From: JBHOQS01 sp042408875
GTDB lineage: Bacteria; Chloroflexota; UBA11872; JBHOQS01
Length of the DNA: 64,000 nucleotides
Direction: 5' to 3'
NCBI GenBank assembly: GCA_042408875.1
Contig: JBHOQS010000025.1
Span: forward strand, 62,001 to 126,000
Position numbers and translations under genes: made by a program. This document shows positions 61,550 through 64,000 of the stretch, piece after piece. Each line of letters begins with the position of its first letter. The stretch's first letter is position 1. The notes beneath the pieces are model-generated. The model worked only from the letters and a program-made list of their open reading frames with translations. It was not told where the DNA came from and did no database searches.

Positions 61550-62389
61550 ATGGCTCAGCAGGATGATGGTGCCGGCCGTGGATTTGCATTTCTCCGCATG
61601 AACCAGCGGCAGCCCAAGCCGCGCACCCGTGGCGTAACGGAGATCCGCGGCCCCTACTACACGCCGATGGGCAAGCGCTATCTCCAGGATGTGCTGGAGA
61701 CTATGGGACCGTACATCGACTCGCTGAAGTTCGCCGGTGGATCGTTCAGTCTGATGCCCTGGGGTGCCCTCAGAGAGATCATCGACCTCTGCCACCAACA
61801 TGACGTACTGGTCTCAACCGGTGGCTTCATCGAGTATGTGCTTACCCAAGGTCCTGAAGCAGTAGCGCAGTATATTCAAGAGTGTAAGCGGGCCGGCTTC
61901 GACATCATCGAGCTCTCCAGCGGCTTCATTACGATCCCGACCGAGGACTGGCTCCGGCTGGTCGAGCAGGTGCAGCGTGCAGGCTTGAAGGCGAAGCCGG
62001 AGGTGGGCATCCAGTTCGGAGCCGGTGGCGCCTCTGCCGCCGCGGAGCTCGAGGCGGAAGGCATCCGTGACCCCGCCTGGGCGATCGCCCAGGCGCGGCG
62101 CTTCCTCGAGGCCGGGGCGTACATGATCATGATAGAATCTGAGGGAATCACAGAGAGCGTGCAGACCTGGCGAACTGATGTGCCGGCGCGCATCATTAAC
62201 GCGCTAGGGCTGGAGCGAGTGATGTTCGAGGCGGCCGATCCGGCAGTCTTCGCCTGGTATATCAAAAACTACGGCCCGGAAGTGAACCTCTTTGTGGACC
62301 ACAGCCAGATCGTGCAACTCGAATGTCTGCGTTCCGGCATCTGGGGCACGGCGAGCCTGTGGGGGCGGGTGCTAACCTATAAAGGCTGA
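61550..62389 (+). CDS. Phosphosulfolactate synthase-like protein (ComA family)
   Basis: 279 residues from MAQQDDGA (AAGGAGGG 10 nt upstream). ComA adds sulfite to phosphoenolpyruvate, first step to coenzyme M. Family marks: IRGPYYTPMGKRYLQDVL, IDSLKFAGGSFSLMP, VSTGGFIEYVLTQG, IELSSGFITIPTEDWLRLVE, KPEVGIQFGAGG, MIESEGITE. No ComB, ComC or other coenzyme M gene is near, so sulfolactate formation or another role is open. The stop codon lies in a triple 14-bp repeat. Confidence 0.87.
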   Translation: MAQQDDGAGRGFAFLRMNQRQPKPRTRGVTEIRGPYYTPMGKRYLQDVLETMGPYIDSLKFAGGSFSLMPWGALREIIDLCHQHDVLVSTGGFIEYVLTQGPEAVAQYIQECKRAGFDIIELSSGFITIPTEDWLRLVEQVQRAGLKAKPEVGIQFGAGGASAAAELEAEGIRDPAWAIAQARRFLEAGAYMIMIESEGITESVQTWRTDVPARIINALGLERVMFEAADPAVFAWYIKNYGPEVNLFVDHSQIVQLECLRSGIWGTASLWGRVLTYKG

Positions 62390-62420
62390 CGCATAAAGGC
62401 TGACGCATAAAGGCTGACGC
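62379..62420. repeat. Three-copy 14-bp perfect tandem repeat over a stop codon
   Basis: ATAAAGGCTGACGC three times head to tail; the first copy encodes the last residue and TGA of the ComA-like gene. Confidence 0.92.
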
Positions 62421-62542
62421 ACCGCGCCTTGAGTGGTGCGGCCAGAAAGCGAACGCTGCCCGAAATCTTAATAGTAGGCCGGGGGCAACTACGTACATCT
62501 CCCGGCGCCTGGTGGGCTGCGCCGCCTGGGCCTGATTCACCT

Positions 62543-62823
62543 GACACGGCCTGGAAGAACGCGCGGTTCCGCGGCTACGCCAACTACCGGCAGGCGCCAG
62601 GGTTCGCAGCTAAGCGCCAGGAGCTTCTGACGCTGGCGCTAGCGTAGGGAGTGATCATGCGTGCTGAGGCCCTGCCCGGCGCTGTCACCGCTTGCTCATC
62701 GCCGACGCGCTGGCCGTGCGCGGGATGTCTGTGGAACACATCCTGAGCGAGCAGCACCGGCAGCACCAGGTGCCGACGCCCTGGGTGGTCGCGCACGATG
62801 CCCGGATCGTCTATCCCACTCAG
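62543..62823 (+). pseudogene. DUF488 gene remnant with frameshift
   Basis: DTAWKNARFRGYANYRQAPG (frame at 62429) then MRAEALPGA and LIADALAVRGMSVEHILSEQ in a different frame rebuild the C-terminal half of a DUF488 protein (FRGYADYMQT; CAEALPWRCHRSLIADAL-type end). Frame breaks near 62645 and 62690. The second fragment runs in frame into the Crp/Fnr gene. Confidence 0.7.
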
Positions 62824-62865
62824 GCTCGACAGCAAACATCCAAATCCGAGGCAAACACAGACATA

Positions 62866-63600
62866 ATGACGAGCGCAGCCATGCAACCGGTGGCAGTCAA
62901 TCCGGCCTTTCTCTCGCTCCTTGAGTCGCTTGACCTCTTTCGTAACCTCTCCCATGAAGAGCTTTCCGCCGCTGTCAGTGCGGCTTGCTACTGCACGATA
63001 GCGCGAGGCGCTATCGTGTTTCGCCAGGGTGATCCAGCGGCCGCGCTGTATGTGCTCACACAGGGGCGGGTGAAGGTGACCCAACTCACCGCGAGTGGCG
63101 AGGAGATCCTGTTGCGCTTTGTCGGGCCAGGTGAGCTGTTCGGCTGCGTGACAGCGCTGGGCGAGCGCGTCTACCCCGCCACTGCGTCCGCAGTGGCGGC
63201 CTGTGCGGTCCTGTGCTGGGAGAGCGACGCGATCGCTGCATTGCTCGACCGTTGCCCGCGGCTCAGCCAGAACGCCCTGCGCCTCGTAACCGGCCGGGTG
63301 CTCGAGCTCCAGGATCGCGTGCGTGAACTCTCCACTGAGCGCGTGGAGCGGCGTGTGGCGCGGGCACTCCTGCGGCTGGCCCGTCAGGCCGGGCGGGAAG
63401 TCGAAGACGGCGTGCTGATTGATCTGCCGCTCTCCCGCCAGAGCCTGGCTGGCTTGACGGGCACAACCCTCTACACCGCCAGCAGAATCCTTTCTCGATG
63501 GGAGCAGCAGGGCCTGATCGCGAGCAGCCGTGAGCGCATCCTCATTCGCTACCCTCACAGCCTCATGACGATCGCCGAAGACCTGCCACTGCATCGCTAG
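62866..63600 (+). CDS. Crp/Fnr-family transcriptional regulator
   Basis: 244 residues from MTSAAMQPVAVNPAFLSLLE. Cyclic-nucleotide-like beta barrel: LFRNLSHEELSAAVSAACYC, IVFRQGDPAAALYVLTQGRV, LLRFVGPGELFGCV; long helix; winged HTH LSRQSLAGLTGTTLYTASRI with LSRWEQQGLIASSRERILI. No FeS cysteine set, so more Crp- than Fnr-like; cAMP-binding Arg not evident. The start is uncertain because a DUF488 remnant is fused in frame upstream. Confidence 0.87.
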   Translation: MTSAAMQPVAVNPAFLSLLESLDLFRNLSHEELSAAVSAACYCTIARGAIVFRQGDPAAALYVLTQGRVKVTQLTASGEEILLRFVGPGELFGCVTALGERVYPATASAVAACAVLCWESDAIAALLDRCPRLSQNALRLVTGRVLELQDRVRELSTERVERRVARALLRLARQAGREVEDGVLIDLPLSRQSLAGLTGTTLYTASRILSRWEQQGLIASSRERILIRYPHSLMTIAEDLPLHR

Positions 63601-63968
63601 CCGCTCGTCCCCACGGATTCGGCTTTTTGACAGACTGTGCCTCTCTCAGGCGCTGATGGGCCAGCTGCCTTCTGGGCCGTCCTTCTTTGCGCTGGCGCAA
63701 CGACAACGGCGGAACAGTTCTGTAGAGTGTTGCCGCGGGGCTCGAAGGTCCTTCCCGCAGGCCTTCCCGTAGGCCTCCCTGCAGGCGTTAGCGAGGGCAC
63801 GCGTCCTTCCACGGTCAGGAGCGGGGAAGCCATGCGGGGGCCTGAAGATGTGCCGACGTTGTCCGCCGGCTTGCCGACGTTCTACCGAGGATTGCTTGCC
63901 CCAGGGATGTCTGGAGCGGGCTTTGTTCGAAGAGGTCATGTTTGTTCGAAGAGGTCATGGAGGTCAAG
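63601..63968. other. Intergenic, mostly featureless
   Basis: 368 nt. Holds AGGCCTTCCCGTAGGCCTCC-like inverted motifs near 63760 and the tandem 19-mer at its end. No gene or RNA seen. Confidence 0.45.
63922..63959. repeat. Two-copy 19-bp perfect tandem repeat
   Basis: TTTGTTCGAAGAGGTCATG twice in a row, just upstream of a possible gene start. Confidence 0.9.
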
Positions 63969-64000
63969 ATGGATACCCCGGGCGAAATGATCCGCAAGCA
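63969..64000 (+). CDS. Possible gene start, cut by window edge
   Basis: ATG with GGAGG 5 nt upstream, open to the window end (MDTPGEMIRK). Too short to identify. Confidence 0.35.
   Translation, partial: MDTPGEMIRK

Noticed and set aside
1..64000. tRNA and rRNA genes
   Set aside because: I scanned the gaps for T-loop-like GGTTCGA-type motifs within cloverleafs and rRNA signatures and found none convincing.

Overview
The window is about 64 kb of GC-rich DNA from a free-living bacterium. Several features fit Chloroflexota (Thermomicrobia-like or related), though no marker decides it: a UBact-type proteasome locus, secreted proteins with LGFP-like modules, Tat/lipobox solute-binding proteins, and a decayed DUF4367-like gene of a kind I associate with that phylum. 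I found no rRNA, tRNA, CRISPR array or intact transposase.

Left end (1-6.7 kb, minus strand): a complete Pup/UBact proteasome operon in the order ARC ATPase, Dop, UBact modifier, PrcB, PrcA, PafA; pafA runs off the left edge. 6.9-15.9 kb: a TIM-barrel sugar isomerase-like gene, a D-2-hydroxyacid dehydrogenase, recA with a near-consensus promoter inside an inverted repeat, a VOC protein, a two-gene siroheme/cobalamin operon (precorrin-2 dehydrogenase, CobA with a short HemD-like tail), a secreted protein and an Flp-type pilin. 15.9-29.5 kb: purA, a TrmB-family regulator beside a sugar-binding protein, a beta-propeller, a zf-HC2 protein, a PAC2 protein, a second TIM-barrel isomerase, a zinc-ribbon protein, an HD-GYP/LuxR regulator overlapping a membrane glycosyltransferase and a GT2 enzyme, and a DCC thiol oxidoreductase whose end lies in a MITE-like inverted repeat.

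29.7-32.4 kb is the most unusual part. Four genes form one operon with visibly lower GC, bracketed by two similar ~50-bp direct repeats: a MauE/DoxX-like membrane protein, a membrane-anchored MauD-like thioredoxin, a Tat-exported mini-protein with 15 cysteines, and a 174-residue protein made of two copies of one unit. The order mirrors mauE-mauD-mauA of methylamine dehydrogenase clusters, but no large dehydrogenase subunit is present.

32.5-47.3 kb: a LuxR regulator, a 40-bp imperfect palindrome, a kinase-fold/Rieske/two-amidohydrolase operon, remnants of a histidine kinase, an Rdx/SelW-like protein lacking its cysteine pair, two peptide/nickel-type ABC permeases with cobQ, a lipoprotein, a sigma factor with a promoter and operator-like palindrome, an MFS transporter, and two decayed genes. 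47.3-60 kb: a methyltransferase-Nudix fusion, then a plus-strand carbohydrate locus (large secreted glycoside hydrolase, GT4, two sugar-binding lipoproteins without permeases, sulfatase, unknown Tat-like protein, fucosidase-like hydrolase). 60-64 kb: a ferredoxin-reductase-like flavoprotein, a ComA-like phosphosulfolactate synthase, a broken DUF488 gene, a Crp/Fnr regulator and the first codons of a further possible gene.
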